DNA of 64,000 bases from assembly GCA_003134815.1 (NCBI GenBank), contig PLCO01000029.1, forward strand, positions 1 to 64,000, in the 5' to 3' direction. Under the pieces are notes generated by a model that ran no database searches, was not told the DNA's origin, and saw nothing but the letters and a program-made list of their open reading frames with translations. Both the position numbers and the translations under genes were made by a program. Source of the DNA: Acidobacteriaceae bacterium (lineage in GTDB: Bacteria > Acidobacteriota > Terriglobia > Terriglobales > Acidobacteriaceae). Below are positions 17,102 through 27,349 of this stretch, one piece after another; positions within the stretch are counted from its first letter, which is position 1; each line of letters begins with the position of its first letter.

Positions 17102-20100
17102 CTACTCGAAGATGACCGTCAAGGTCGAACTCGATTGGATCGATCCCGACGCGCCGGCAAGTCCAGGCGCCGGAGTCGCGGTAATGGTGGCTGTGGACGT
17201 GACTGGCTTGGTGGTCGTGCTACTGGACGTGCCGCCGCAGCCGGAGACAAAGCCCAGGCCGACAAAGAGGACCGCCAGCAACACGAGCATGTAAAGCCGG
17301 TTGCGCTTCTTGAAGCCCAGGAAGCAGAGCGCCACCGCCAAGGTCGCCGGGAAGAGCGGCCTGAAGTCCTGGCGGACAACGGCAGCCGTCGCGGGCGGCG
17401 TAATGGTCAGCGTCGTGGTTACGGTTGTGCCCAGAGGCAGACCGGTTGTCGAGTTCTGGGCAAAGACGGTTACGGGGTTCGGGTTGAAGCTGCAAGTGTA
17501 GCCGCTTGGCAGGCCGCTGCAGGAGAAGGCAATCGAGCTAACCGCGAAGTTGTTCACGGAGGTGAGGGTGATTTGCGTTATCCCGACGGTCCCCGGCTGA
17601 ATGGTGAGTGAGGACAGCGAGAGACTCATGTTCAGGTTCGGGCTCTGCCCTGCGGGGTTGACATTGAACGTCTGCGCGAGCGGCACCGCCGCGGCGAATG
17701 TGAGGTTGTCGCCGGGCTGGGTAGCCGTTATCGTGCAGGCGCTTGCCGCGGTGACCTTGGCAAACGTGATTGTGGAGCCGGTGACCGTGCAGACCGGCGA
17801 TGTGCTGGAAGTGTAGGTAACCGGGAATCCGGAACTGGCAGTCGCGCTGAGCGTCAAGGATGCGCCGCCAACCTGCGTACCCGGATTTGGCCACGTGATG
17901 CTCTGCAGCGGCAGCGCCCCAAGAACGCTGATGGTGATCTTTGCCTGCGTGGCGGCCGCGTAGTTTGCGCTGCCCTGCTGATTCCCGTCGATGATCAAAT
18001 TGGCCGGGAAGTTCAGGGCCTGGTTTGGCACCAGCGCAAGCGTCGCTGTCGTGACTCCGTTCTTATCCACGGAACTGCTGAGGATGGTGAAGATCACGGC
18101 ATTGCTCGGATCCGGGCTGAGGGCTACCAGATTATTCGTAGCACCGCCTGTAACCGTAATTTTGACCGTCGCGCACAAGGTGATGGGCGAGCACGACGCG
18201 ATGTAGTGGAGTGGCGTGGTCACCGGAGTGAAGGTGATGGTCTGGGCTGCCTGGTTGACGACCAGGACCTCCTGAACCTGCGGTGCTGCCAGGTAGTTGG
18301 CGTCCGCTGCCTGGTTGGCATCGAGCACGATTGTGCCTGCCGTGGTCACCGTCAACGTCGCCGCTGAAGTGTTGCCGGTCACCACAGTGGTGGAGACTGT
18401 TCCGGCGCCGGTGCTGGTCGCGTCTACCGTAAAGACCACCGGGGTGGTAGCGCCCCCGCCGAGCGCGCTCAGGTTAACCGTCAATCCAGGGGCATACACA
18501 ACCGGCGAAGTTGGCGGCGTAAAGGTGATCGCCTCCGCGGACTTGTTGATGGTGAGCGTCAACTGGACCTGCGGCGCAACGTCGTAATAGATGCCGCCTG
18601 CCAGGCCGCCCAATTCGTTGGCATCGATGACGATGCTGCCGGCCTGGGTAACGGTCAGCGTTGCCGACGAGGAGGTGCCCGTTACTGTCGTGGCGGAGAA
18701 AGTTCCTTTGCCGGTGCTGGATGCATCAACTGTAAAGGCGGCGGGGTTGTTGGAACCGCCGTTGGTTACCTTCACCGCGATCGTCTCGCCGGGCGAGAAG
18801 GTGAAGGTGGTTGTGGTGGGCGCCGTAAAGGTGAGCGCCTGCGGAGTCGTCAAGGAGAGGCCGGTCACCGTTGCGGTTCCTACGCCGCCGTTGGTCGTAT
18901 CGGAGACTGTCAGGTTCGCGGTTTGTAAACCCGGCTTTGTCGCCTGGAAGGTGAGGGTCGCCGGATAGGAAGAGCCGGAGACCGCGGTGGTGAAATTGGC
19001 CGAAATCGTCGAGCAGGTGGTTCCGGCCGTACCGCCAAACTCCGGATTGGAGGATGCGATTGCCAGGGTTGCAGCCGTTGTGCATTTCAAGGCATTGTCG
19101 ACGACTGTAGCCGGTGCGTTAACCGGAGCGCCTTGATATTGAGCGTTGGGCGTCGTCAAGTCGCCGAGGAGCGCTTCGCCAAGGTTATCGCCGCCGGAGT
19201 GATAGACCACCACCCACTCGTTGCCGCTGGCGTCGAGTTCCATGCCCTTTGCGCCGAGAGCCGATACGGCATATTGATGTGCCATGTCAGGACCGCCCGC
19301 CTGTGTGTTCGGAACGGCAAAGGTCCCTTCGTTCTGGGTCGCATAGTACACAGTGCCATTGGAGGCAACGGCCACGCCATCCAACTGATTGTCGAAGTTG
19401 GATGGAGAGGCGTCGGTTAAGGTCTGCAGCAGGACTGGCGTTGTGGCAAAGCCCGTTGCCGAAGTGTATGGCAGCTCGTAGAGGTTGGAAGACGTCACCT
19501 TAACATTGTTGGCGAAGCTTGTATCGTTGTAGATTCCGTCGGTGAAGAACATATTGCCCCAGGGATCGAAAGCAATCTGGCTGACCGCCCCAGTTGTATC
19601 GGAGTAGACCAGCGTTGCGGTTCCGCCAGTCTGGCAGGCCGCTTTGCACTCATAAACTGCGTTGACGCCCGGCGACCCTGGAACCGTCACCATGTAGAGG
19701 TTGCCGGAGGCATCGAATGCCACCGCCTTCGTTCCGCCGCTGGGAAGATTTGCAACGGTGCAGATAGCTATGTCGGTGCCGGTGCAGTTTGGCGCCGTCG
19801 ACACGTCGCTCAACGCCACATAAGCGCCACTCACAAACGGAATCTTGAAGACCGCCGAGTTGTAAAGGTGCCCCATGTAGAGATTGTTGTGGCTGTCGAT
19901 GGTAAACATTCCACCGCCGCTCATCGATATCTGCTGGACCAGGGCGCCGGTGCTTTGGCTAACGATGTCGGTCTTGTTGCTATAAGTCGTTCCGACATAG
20001 ATCAGTCCATTTTGCGTGACGGCGAAACTTCCGCCTGCCGGATTCTGGCCGTCGGTGAAGGAGCCGCTCTGGTAGCTCCAGTTGATCTGGTTCATCAGGA

Positions 20101-23029
20101 GCGCAGGCACGTCTGAAGCGACCACGGTGTTGGCGATCGCGATGGGCGCCTGAACTTGCGTGGCCGCGGCATATTGATTGCCGTTGGCGGCGCCGCCCGC
20201 CTGATTGGCGTCAACCTTCACGGCGCCGACCGAAACCGCCGTCAGCACGCTGCCTGCGATGGTGGCGCATGTGGGACACGCGGAGCCGGCGTCAATGGAG
20301 AAGACGACCGGATTGCCCGAGGCGCCGCCGGTAGCCGACAGCGTAATCTGCTGGCCGACCTGCAGCGAAGTGGGCGGATTAAAGCCGGTGATGGTCTGCG
20401 GCAGAATGGACGACACAGTGGCCGTGCCGCTCATGTTCACGTTGAACGTGACGGCCGGAGTGGTGATATCGATGACGGCCAGGCCTGATTGCGGTCCGTT
20501 GGCAGTCGAGGGCGGCGGGGCAAAGGTGCCCGTGAACTGGCAAGACGATCCGGGAGGTCCTGACGAGCCGGCGGAGCATCCGTTGCTCGCGGCCGGAACG
20601 AGAGTGAACATGGTGTTGGTAGGCTCTGTAACGACAGGAGTTGCCAAGGTTGCGGCCGTGTTGCCGGTGCTCTCGAGGGTAACGCTTGCTGAGTTGGTCA
20701 CGCCATCGGAAACCGTGCCGAGATCGAGGGCGGCGGCGCTACGCTGAATGGCATAGACTGTCTTGCCCGTCGCGTCGGTTGTGAAGAGATCGCCCGCAGC
20801 GTCAAGAGCAATTCCGAGCGCGGAGCTGGGATTCTTTTCGATCATCACTGCGCTCGCGGGGGTCAGCGTGCCGCTTAAATTGGGAACCCGCACAATATTG
20901 CCGCTTCCGTGGTCGGAGACGATCAAGCTGCCGGATGCATCGATGGCAATTCCCCAGGGGGCAGATACGCTCGGTACCGTCAACGTAGATTGAGCGTTGG
21001 CGACATCGATGAGAACGTTGCTGCTTCCAGTGGCGGTGACGTAAAGGTTATTCGACGAATCAACGGCGATTCCCCATGGGTTACTCACCGCAGTAATGGG
21101 GACCGCGGTCTCGCCGGTGACGAGGTTGTAGCTTACAACGCGGCTATTGCCGAGGTCGGCGATGTACAACCTGCCGTCGGGCCCAACTGCCAATGCGCTT
21201 GGCTCGCTGAGCGTTTTTCCGTTGAAGGCGAATGTGGACGAAATCAGAGTGGACTGCGAGCCGGGGGCCAAGGCGCCGCTGACGTAGGGAATCTCGATGA
21301 CATTGTTGTTCGAGAAGTCGGCTACGTAGAGATTTCCGCTGGCGTCGAATGCCGTGGCGTCGGGCTCGGCGAATCCGGTGCCTATCGTGGTGGGCGCGGT
21401 TCCCGCCGCAGATCCCGCGGGGATCCAGAAAACCTTCCCTGCTCCCTGATCGGCGATCGCCATGTCACCCAAGGCATCCACAGAAATCGAATAGGGAGTC
21501 GTGAAGCCGGTCCCGTACGCTGTAGAGACGCCGGGATCGACGTTGGCTTTAGGTCCTTGGCCCACGCCCGAGAGCGCTGCAGTTCCGCTCGCGCTATTCG
21601 TGGAATCCGTAATGACGAGCGCCGCGTTGCGCGCGCCCACCGCGGTAGGGGTGAAGGTAATCGTTGCTGAATAGGAAGCGCCGGTCGAGGCAAATACGGG
21701 ACTGAAGGTTCCACTGCCTGTGCCGACGGTGGTTGAACAGGTCGTTCCGGCCACAGTTGCGAACTCGGTTGAGGTAACCCCGCCTTCGACGCCCTTAAAG
21801 GCAAGCGTGGGAGGAGTGGTGCAGTTGCCTGCGTTATCGGTTACGGTCACGGTGGCCGCCGTCGCGGCGGTTCCGACCGGGGAAGAGCCAAAGGAGAAGT
21901 TGTTCAGCGGAGTCTTCGCGACTCCAGTGTGTGAAAGGGCATTCAGATACCCGACAGTATACAAATTACCGATGCTGTCGACTGCCAAGCCCTGGCCGCC
22001 CTGGCCGGACACCTTGTAAATTCCAGCCGGATTGGGGCCCGTTGAAGAATTCGGAAGGGCGAAGACACCGTCGTTGGCAACCGAGAAAAATACCGTATTC
22101 AAGCTGTTGGCGGAGACGCCGGTGATCGCATTGTATCCGGCAGTCGTCGTGTAGGAAGTCATCAGAGTTGGCGAGGCTGCAAAGTGTCCTCCCGAGAATG
22201 GCAGCTCCTGCAGATTGCTGACTTTTCCAGTGTTGGCGCCATTGTCGGCGCCGTCAGAGAAGAACAGATTGCCCCAGGGATCGATGGCGACCGAGCCCAA
22301 ACCACCCGACGCATCGGCGTAAACCACAACCGCCGGATAGGTTCCATTCCCGTCAGTTTCCGCCTGGCACTGCGCGCTGCACTCGTAAATAGTGTCCGGA
22401 TTGTTTGCAGGGTTGGCATCGGTAGAGAAGAAGAAGTTACCCTTGCCGTCAAAGAACAGGGATGAGAAGCCACCATTCTCGCCGGCGAAAAGCGCCTGCG
22501 TGCCGGGAGCAAACACGCATGCGGCCGTATCCTGGGTACCGCCCAGACAGTTGGTGGTTGGAAGGGTAGTGAATCCCGTATAGACGCCCGTCGCCGCGCT
22601 GTACGGCAACTTGATGATGCTCGCGCCGTAGTCTCTGGCAATATACGCGTTGCCGTACTGGTCCATGCCTGCCGCATTGCTATTGCCGAAATTGGCAAGG
22701 ACGGACTGCACGCCGGCGGGAGTGACGAGAAAAACGCCGCAGGCCGCGCAACCGCCGTAACCGTCACCGAAGATGACGTCGCCATTTGGGCCCACCACGA
22801 AGGTGCCGCCCAAGGGCGCCTGGCCGCCGGGCCAGCCGCCAGTAGCGCCGCCGAATTGGAGGTCTCCAATAACGACGGTCGGGCCGGTTACAACAATTGG
22901 CGGTGGCTGCGTGATAGCCATCGCGGAATTCGCACCAAGGCAAAGGGCCAACAGCGCGAACAGGGCTACCCATGTTCCCGCCGCGAGGGACCGAACTGGA
23001 CTCGTCATTTTGTTCATAGTCGTTTGCAT
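17102..23029 (-). CDS. Giant secreted NHL/beta-propeller and Ig-like repeat protein, 1975 residues
   Basis: The start is the ATG of MQTTMNKMTSPVRSLAAG, preceded by GGAGAAGG; the frame extends 45 codons upstream without family character. A signal peptide (cleavage near SAMAITQ) leads into a propeller module with repeats of the type GSVAIDPWGNLFFSDGADNG. A beta-sandwich (AATVTVTDNAGNC...) and a six-bladed NHL propeller (PSALAVGPDGRLYIADLGNSRV) follow. A second copy of the first propeller module (QIAFDPWGNMFFTDGIYN) is then seen, followed by a series of Ig-like domains (AITFTPPTSPVVYAPGLTVN). The end has a hydrophobic segment, a KKRNR cluster, a second hydrophobic segment ending in SGCGG near residue 1930, and a Thr/Ser-rich tail. 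It is probably anchored at the cell surface. Binding partner unknown. Confidence 0.8.
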   Translation of the reverse strand: MQTTMNKMTSPVRSLAAGTWVALFALLALCLGANSAMAITQPPPIVVTGPTVVIGDLQFGGATGGWPGGQAPLGGTFVVGPNGDVIFGDGYGGCAACGVFLVTPAGVQSVLANFGNSNAAGMDQYGNAYIARDYGASIIKLPYSAATGVYTGFTTLPTTNCLGGTQDTAACVFAPGTQALFAGENGGFSSLFFDGKGNFFFSTDANPANNPDTIYECSAQCQAETDGNGTYPAVVVYADASGGLGSVAIDPWGNLFFSDGADNGANTGKVSNLQELPFSGGHFAASPTLMTSYTTTAGYNAITGVSANSLNTVFFSVANDGVFALPNSSTGPNPAGIYKVSGQGGQGLAVDSIGNLYTVGYLNALSHTGVAKTPLNNFSFGSSPVGTAATAATVTVTDNAGNCTTPPTLAFKGVEGGVTSTEFATVAGTTCSTTVGTGSGTFSPVFASTGASYSATITFTPTAVGARNAALVITDSTNSASGTAALSGVGQGPKANVDPGVSTAYGTGFTTPYSISVDALGDMAIADQGAGKVFWIPAGSAAGTAPTTIGTGFAEPDATAFDASGNLYVADFSNNNVIEIPYVSGALAPGSQSTLISSTFAFNGKTLSEPSALAVGPDGRLYIADLGNSRVVSYNLVTGETAVPITAVSNPWGIAVDSSNNLYVTATGSSNVLIDVANAQSTLTVPSVSAPWGIAIDASGSLIVSDHGSGNIVRVPNLSGTLTPASAVMIEKNPSSALGIALDAAGDLFTTDATGKTVYAIQRSAAALDLGTVSDGVTNSASVTLESTGNTAATLATPVVTEPTNTMFTLVPAASNGCSAGSSGPPGSSCQFTGTFAPPPSTANGPQSGLAVIDITTPAVTFNVNMSGTATVSSILPQTITGFNPPTSLQVGQQITLSATGGASGNPVVFSIDAGSACPTCATIAGSVLTAVSVGAVKVDANQAGGAANGNQYAAATQVQAPIAIANTVVASDVPALLMNQINWSYQSGSFTDGQNPAGGSFAVTQNGLIYVGTTYSNKTDIVSQSTGALVQQISMSGGGMFTIDSHNNLYMGHLYNSAVFKIPFVSGAYVALSDVSTAPNCTGTDIAICTVANLPSGGTKAVAFDASGNLYMVTVPGSPGVNAVYECKAACQTGGTATLVYSDTTGAVSQIAFDPWGNMFFTDGIYNDTSFANNVKVTSSNLYELPYTSATGFATTPVLLQTLTDASPSNFDNQLDGVAVASNGTVYYATQNEGTFAVPNTQAGGPDMAHQYAVSALGAKGMELDASGNEWVVVYHSGGDNLGEALLGDLTTPNAQYQGAPVNAPATVVDNALKCTTAATLAIASSNPEFGGTAGTTCSTISANFTTAVSGSSYPATLTFQATKPGLQTANLTVSDTTNGGVGTATVTGLSLTTPQALTFTAPTTTTFTFSPGETIAVKVTNGGSNNPAAFTVDASSTGKGTFSATTVTGTSSSATLTVTQAGSIVIDANELGGLAGGIYYDVAPQVQLTLTINKSAEAITFTPPTSPVVYAPGLTVNLSALGGGATTPVVFTVDATSTGAGTVSTTVVTGNTSAATLTVTTAGTIVLDANQAADANYLAAPQVQEVLVVNQAAQTITFTPVTTPLHYIASCSPITLCATVKITVTGGATNNLVALSPDPSNAVIFTILSSSVDKNGVTTATLALVPNQALNFPANLIIDGNQQGSANYAAATQAKITISVLGALPLQSITWPNPGTQVGGASLTLSATASSGFPVTYTSSTSPVCTVTGSTITFAKVTAASACTITATQPGDNLTFAAAVPLAQTFNVNPAGQSPNLNMSLSLSSLTIQPGTVGITQITLTSVNNFAVSSIAFSCSGLPSGYTCSFNPNPVTVFAQNSTTGLPLGTTVTTTLTITPPATAAVVRQDFRPLFPATLAVALCFLGFKKRNRLYMLVLLAVLFVGLGFVSGCGGTSSSTTTKPVTSTATITATPAPGLAGASGSIQSSSTLTVIFE

Positions 23030-23364
23030 TCCTTCTCCTCCGATTTGTATCCATCCCCGAACCGGGGAATCGGTGACGGTCCGGTTTGTCCCGTATCGTC
23101 CTTGGCCAACTTCAAACTCTCGAATCGAACCCCATCCCGCTTGCCGTTCCTGTAACTGTCCCAAATCAGTCTCACGCGCGATTCGGCGTCGAAGGCCGAA
23201 ATCCCTGTCTTCGAATCGACCCTCAAAAACGCTGGGTGAGTATACGCAGGAAAAAGCGTCCTGAAAAACAGCCGGAAAACTCCGGCACTTATCCGCGCAC
23301 AGAGCAGCAACGTCAGGTTAACTGGAACTGCGTGCGGTTTATCCTACAAATTTGGTAACGGTAC

Positions 23365-23394
23365 ACCGTACTCGACAAAATTTGCGGTTGTCAA
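23365..23394 (-). promoter_or_regulatory. Candidate promoter of the giant NHL gene overlapped by a dyad
   Basis: On the minus strand TTGACA (23394-23389), an 18-base spacer and TACGGT (23370-23365) are seen. The -10 box matches weakly. The dyad ACGGT-AC-ACCGT (23358-23369) lies on it and could be an operator. The leader to the ATG at 23029 would be about 330 bases, which is long. Confidence 0.35.
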
Positions 23395-23582
23395 GTGAAA
23401 AACGTTTGAGTACAGGGAATCAGGCAGGCGAAAAAATCCCGGGGATGGAGACTTAACGCCGGTTCGCCTGAAGGCAGGGAATCTATCTCCTGCCATTGGC
23501 GATGCGCGCCGGGGAGCGGCCGGTTGACACTGTGGCCGACCCTGCCAGGCACCCGCCAGCATCGGCTTGGAATGAAAGTTCA

Positions 23583-23596
23583 TGATACCGTTATCT
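23583..23596. promoter_or_regulatory. LacI-type operator upstream of the GH44 gene
   Basis: TGATACCGTTATCT differs at one base from the palindrome TGATAACGTTATCT found between the ROK kinase and GH2 genes at 45876-45889. It sits about 184 bases before the GH44 start. The central CG and length are typical of LacI/GalR-family operators. Confidence 0.55.
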
Positions 23597-23779
23597 GTGC
23601 CTCACAGGTTCGAGGCGAGCAGGACGGCCAGGGAGAGGGAGAAATCCGCGACCCAGGCCCTGTTTCGCCTGTTTAGTTTTGCGCAGCGGCTTATGGGGGC
23701 TGGGGTTCGCCCGGGCTGAGTTTATAGAACCGGAAGCCGACAGAGAGATAAAGAGGAATTAGAGGAAAGAGGCCGGGTC

Positions 23780-26700
23780 ATGTTGAAAATGGGGAAGCAG
23801 TCGGCGATTTGGCTCGGTGTCGTGGCTAGTTTCTGGATGGCGAGTCTTGGGGTGGCAGGGTGCGGTGGCAGCGCGGGCGGTGGCGGGGGGACAAATACCA
23901 AGACCACGCCGACGGTGACCGCATGGCCCACGGCGAGCGCCATCACTTACGGCCGGACGCTGGCTTCGTCGACGCTGAGCGGGGGCTCGGCGTCAGTATC
24001 CGGCACCTTCGGCTGGACGTCTTCAGCGGTAGCCCCCGGTGCGGGCACGCCCAGCGAGAGTGTGACTTTCACGCCTTCAGACACGACCGACTACAACACG
24101 GTCTCGGGTTCTATCGGAGTCGTGGTAAACAAGGCGACTCCGACGGTGACGGCTTGGTCCGCTACGGGCCCATTCACCTACGGCCTGGCGCTGGCTTCGG
24201 TGGCGCTCAGCGGAGGCACGGCGTCGGTGCCGGGCACTTTCGCGTGGACGACGCCAGCAGCGGTGCCGTCTGCGGGGACGGCCAGCGAGGGCGTGACCTT
24301 CACGCCAACGGATGCGACCGACTACAAAACGGTGGCGGGCTCCATCAGCGTGACGGTGAACCAGGCAGTGCCATCTGTGTCCGTGGGGCCCACCGCGAGC
24401 GCCATCACCTACGGCCAGACGCTCGCATCCTCAACACTGAGCGGCGGCTCGGCATATGTCGTAGTCAGTGGGAGCACAGTACCGGTACCTGGCACGTTTG
24501 CCTGGAGTTCTACCACGTTTATCCCGAGCGGCGGAACACCCTACGAAGCCGTGACCTTCACCCCTGCGGACACAACCGACTACAGCAAGGCGGCGGGCCC
24601 AGTGGAAGTTACGGTGAATCCGGCCGCTCCCACCGTGACGGTGACTCCGGGCTCTTCGAGCATCACCGTCACAAGCTCACTTTCTGTGACCGTCGTGGTC
24701 AACGGCGGAGCGGGAACTCTGACGCCGACGGGCTCAGTGACGTTGAGCGGCGGAGGCTACCCGTCCACCGTGCTCCCACTGACGAGCGGAAGCGCGCAGT
24801 TCACCATTCCCGCGAGCTCGCTGGCAACGGGAACAATAACGCTGACCGGGAGCTATACTCCCGACACGACGAGCAATGCTTCGTATAAGAACGCCACCGG
24901 AACCGGGCAGGTCACGGTGAATGCCGGCGTGGCATATACGCTGACGGTGGATTCCGCGGCGCCAACGAGCGGCATCTTGATCTCGCCTGTTTCTCCCGCC
25001 GACAACAATGGGGCAAGCGCGGGAGCGACGCCTTTTACGCGCGTTTACAATTCCGGCACGCAGGTGACTCTGAGCGCTCCGCTCACTGATAACAGCTATT
25101 CATTCGTTTCCTGGAGCGGATGCACGTCGACAAGCGGGGCAGGCGGAATTAATTGCAACGTGACGATGAGCGCCAACACCACTGTGACGGCAAACTACAA
25201 CCAGGCGGGGATTTCGTCGATTACCGTGGCGCCTAGCACCGCAACGATCGGCGCGCAGCAGCAGTTCACGGCGACGGTGCATGGCACCGGCAGCTATAGC
25301 AGTGGCGTGACGTGGTCGCTGGCCTGTCCTTTGTGCGCCGGCTTGAGCCCCGGCACGCTGAGCGCGACCGGCCTCTACACCACGCCGTTTCCGGCTCCGG
25401 CATTCGTAACTGTTACGGCCACCAGCACCATGAGCGGGTTTACGAACGTGAGCGGCAGCGCGACGGTCACATTGAACCCACCGGCGACGGCGAGCGGCCC
25501 GGCACTGACTGTGGACCTGGGCACGCCGACGAATCCGAGCGAAAACCCGCACACAATCAGCCCGTACGTGTATGGAATGAACGGGTACGTTCTGGATTCA
25601 GCCTCGGAGAAGATCGCCAACCCCGGCCTCGTGCGCTGGGGCGGCGACGGTACATCGCGCTACAACTACGTGAACAACTGGACCAGCTCTGCCGCAGATT
25701 GGTACTTCGAGAACTTCCAGGGCGGGGGATCCATGTTCCCGAACGCAGGCTCAAGCTCCAATTTCACTCAGTTCTTCCAGGGCGTGAACAATGTGGGCGC
25801 AGCAGCCCTGGGCACGGTGCCGGTTCTGGGTTGGGTCTCAAATGGGACCAACGCATGCAGCTTCACAAAGACGGCTTACCCCAACCAGGTTGGGCAAAAT
25901 GGACACGCCGCTTTTGACCCCTACAGCCCACAGTGCGGGTACGGCGTTTACGCCGAGGGCTATGGAGGATGCACAAGCTCGACCGGCTGTTCAATCTATG
26001 GGAGCAACGCAATCGCCCAGATCACCAGCACCTCGGAACCTGCGCCGAGCATTACCGACCCGGCGACTCCGCTCCCCGGCTCGTCTAGCCCGGCGCTGAC
26101 AACGTGGGCGAATGGCACATGGCCGGGCGGCTGGGTGAACTCGATTGCAAGCAACCCAAGTTACGGCAACGGCGCCAGCGGCAAGGGCGTGGCCATGTGG
26201 GATCTGGACAATGAGCCAACATGGTGGGACGCCGTGCACCGCGACGTGCATCCCGTCGCTTTCACCTACGACGAGGTGACCAACAACGGCATCGGCACGG
26301 CGCTGGCCATCAAGACCGCCGATCCGACGGCTCTGGTCAGCGGTCCGGTGATCGACTACTGGGAAGCGTACTTCTACTCGAAGAAAGACATTGAGAGCGG
26401 GTGGAGCTCGGGTTCGCCCTGCTACCAGCCCTGGAGCAACCCTATCGACCGCGAGTCGCATGGCGGCGAACCCATGATTGAGTACTATCTGAAGCAATTC
26501 AACAGCTATTCGCAGCAGTATGGCATCCGCCTGCTCGATTACCTCGATATTCACGGGTATTTTGCGCCTGACTACCCGGCAAACAGCAGCAATTCAGTGG
26601 CTTTTACGACTGCCGGCGACACGGGGGAACAGGAAGCTCGCATGAACGCAACGCGCGTCTTCTGGGACCCGACCTACACCGATCCCAACTTCCCGCAGCC

Positions 26701-27349
26701 GAACTACGTCACAGACTCCAATTACGAGACCAAGACGTGCACGCCGCCGGCCCAGGCTCCGCAACTGATCCCGATGATGCAGAAATGGGTTGCGAACGAC
26801 TACCCCGGCACGAAGACAGGGATCGACGAGTACAACTTTGGCGGCCTGGAATCAATCAACGGCGCGGTGGTGCAGGTTGACATTCTGGGCATCTTCGGTC
26901 GCCAGGGGCTGGACATGGGCGCGTTCTGGCCGTCGATGAACTACAGCCAGCAGGGTCCCGGCAACTATTCCTTTGCCATTTACCGCAACTACGACGGGAA
27001 CGACTCCACGTTCGGCAACACGTATCTGTACGCGACGAGCACGGGGTCCAGCGGCGACGGCGAGGGGCAGCTTTCGGTTTACGGCGGGCAGAGAACCTCG
27101 GACAAGGCCATCACGGTGATGGTGATCAACAAGACCTACGGCTCGCTGACCTCAACGATCAGCCTGGAGAATTTTTCGGCGACGAGCGGCACGACGGCGC
27201 AGGTGTACCAATACAGCAACGCCAATCTGAATGCAATCGTGCAGCAAGCGGGGGTGAGCGTGACGCCACCCCAGGGAAGCAGTACGACGAGCACCATCAG
27301 CAATTACAGCTTCCCGGCGCAATCCATTACGCTCTTCGTAGTGCCGTAA
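23780..27349 (+). CDS. GH44 glycoside hydrolase lipoprotein with Ig-like stalk
   Basis: Probable endo-beta-1,4-glucanase or xyloglucanase of family GH44, exported as a lipoprotein: the signal ends in the lipobox VAGC (Cys 28) followed by a Gly-rich spacer. The start has GAGGAAAGAGG upstream. Three MBG-like repeats (each with TFTP..TDY, about 45-285) follow. Then come an Ig-like domain, an InlB-type repeat (about 385-475) and a Big_2-like domain (SITVAPSTATIGAQQQFTA), and the catalytic module from about residue 575. The acid/base is expected at Glu812 in WDLDNEPTWWD, a hallmark of GH44, and the nucleophile at Glu1017 in GIDEYNFGG. The C-terminal beta-sandwich carries QSITLFVVP. The stalk suggests display on the outer surface. 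Substrate preference within GH44 cannot be read from sequence. Confidence 0.88.
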   Translation: MLKMGKQSAIWLGVVASFWMASLGVAGCGGSAGGGGGTNTKTTPTVTAWPTASAITYGRTLASSTLSGGSASVSGTFGWTSSAVAPGAGTPSESVTFTPSDTTDYNTVSGSIGVVVNKATPTVTAWSATGPFTYGLALASVALSGGTASVPGTFAWTTPAAVPSAGTASEGVTFTPTDATDYKTVAGSISVTVNQAVPSVSVGPTASAITYGQTLASSTLSGGSAYVVVSGSTVPVPGTFAWSSTTFIPSGGTPYEAVTFTPADTTDYSKAAGPVEVTVNPAAPTVTVTPGSSSITVTSSLSVTVVVNGGAGTLTPTGSVTLSGGGYPSTVLPLTSGSAQFTIPASSLATGTITLTGSYTPDTTSNASYKNATGTGQVTVNAGVAYTLTVDSAAPTSGILISPVSPADNNGASAGATPFTRVYNSGTQVTLSAPLTDNSYSFVSWSGCTSTSGAGGINCNVTMSANTTVTANYNQAGISSITVAPSTATIGAQQQFTATVHGTGSYSSGVTWSLACPLCAGLSPGTLSATGLYTTPFPAPAFVTVTATSTMSGFTNVSGSATVTLNPPATASGPALTVDLGTPTNPSENPHTISPYVYGMNGYVLDSASEKIANPGLVRWGGDGTSRYNYVNNWTSSAADWYFENFQGGGSMFPNAGSSSNFTQFFQGVNNVGAAALGTVPVLGWVSNGTNACSFTKTAYPNQVGQNGHAAFDPYSPQCGYGVYAEGYGGCTSSTGCSIYGSNAIAQITSTSEPAPSITDPATPLPGSSSPALTTWANGTWPGGWVNSIASNPSYGNGASGKGVAMWDLDNEPTWWDAVHRDVHPVAFTYDEVTNNGIGTALAIKTADPTALVSGPVIDYWEAYFYSKKDIESGWSSGSPCYQPWSNPIDRESHGGEPMIEYYLKQFNSYSQQYGIRLLDYLDIHGYFAPDYPANSSNSVAFTTAGDTGEQEARMNATRVFWDPTYTDPNFPQPNYVTDSNYETKTCTPPAQAPQLIPMMQKWVANDYPGTKTGIDEYNFGGLESINGAVVQVDILGIFGRQGLDMGAFWPSMNYSQQGPGNYSFAIYRNYDGNDSTFGNTYLYATSTGSSGDGEGQLSVYGGQRTSDKAITVMVINKTYGSLTSTISLENFSATSGTTAQVYQYSNANLNAIVQQAGVSVTPPQGSSTTSTISNYSFPAQSITLFVVP

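Larger units (their letters stand above)
23030..23779. other. 750-bp divergent intergenic region with regulatory sites
   Basis: No gene is seen between the giant NHL gene (leftward) and the GH44 gene (rightward). It contains a candidate promoter for the leftward gene at 23365-23394 and a LacI-type operator at 23583-23596, which are described separately. A TTGACA at 23524-23529 has no matching -10 box. Confidence 0.6.
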
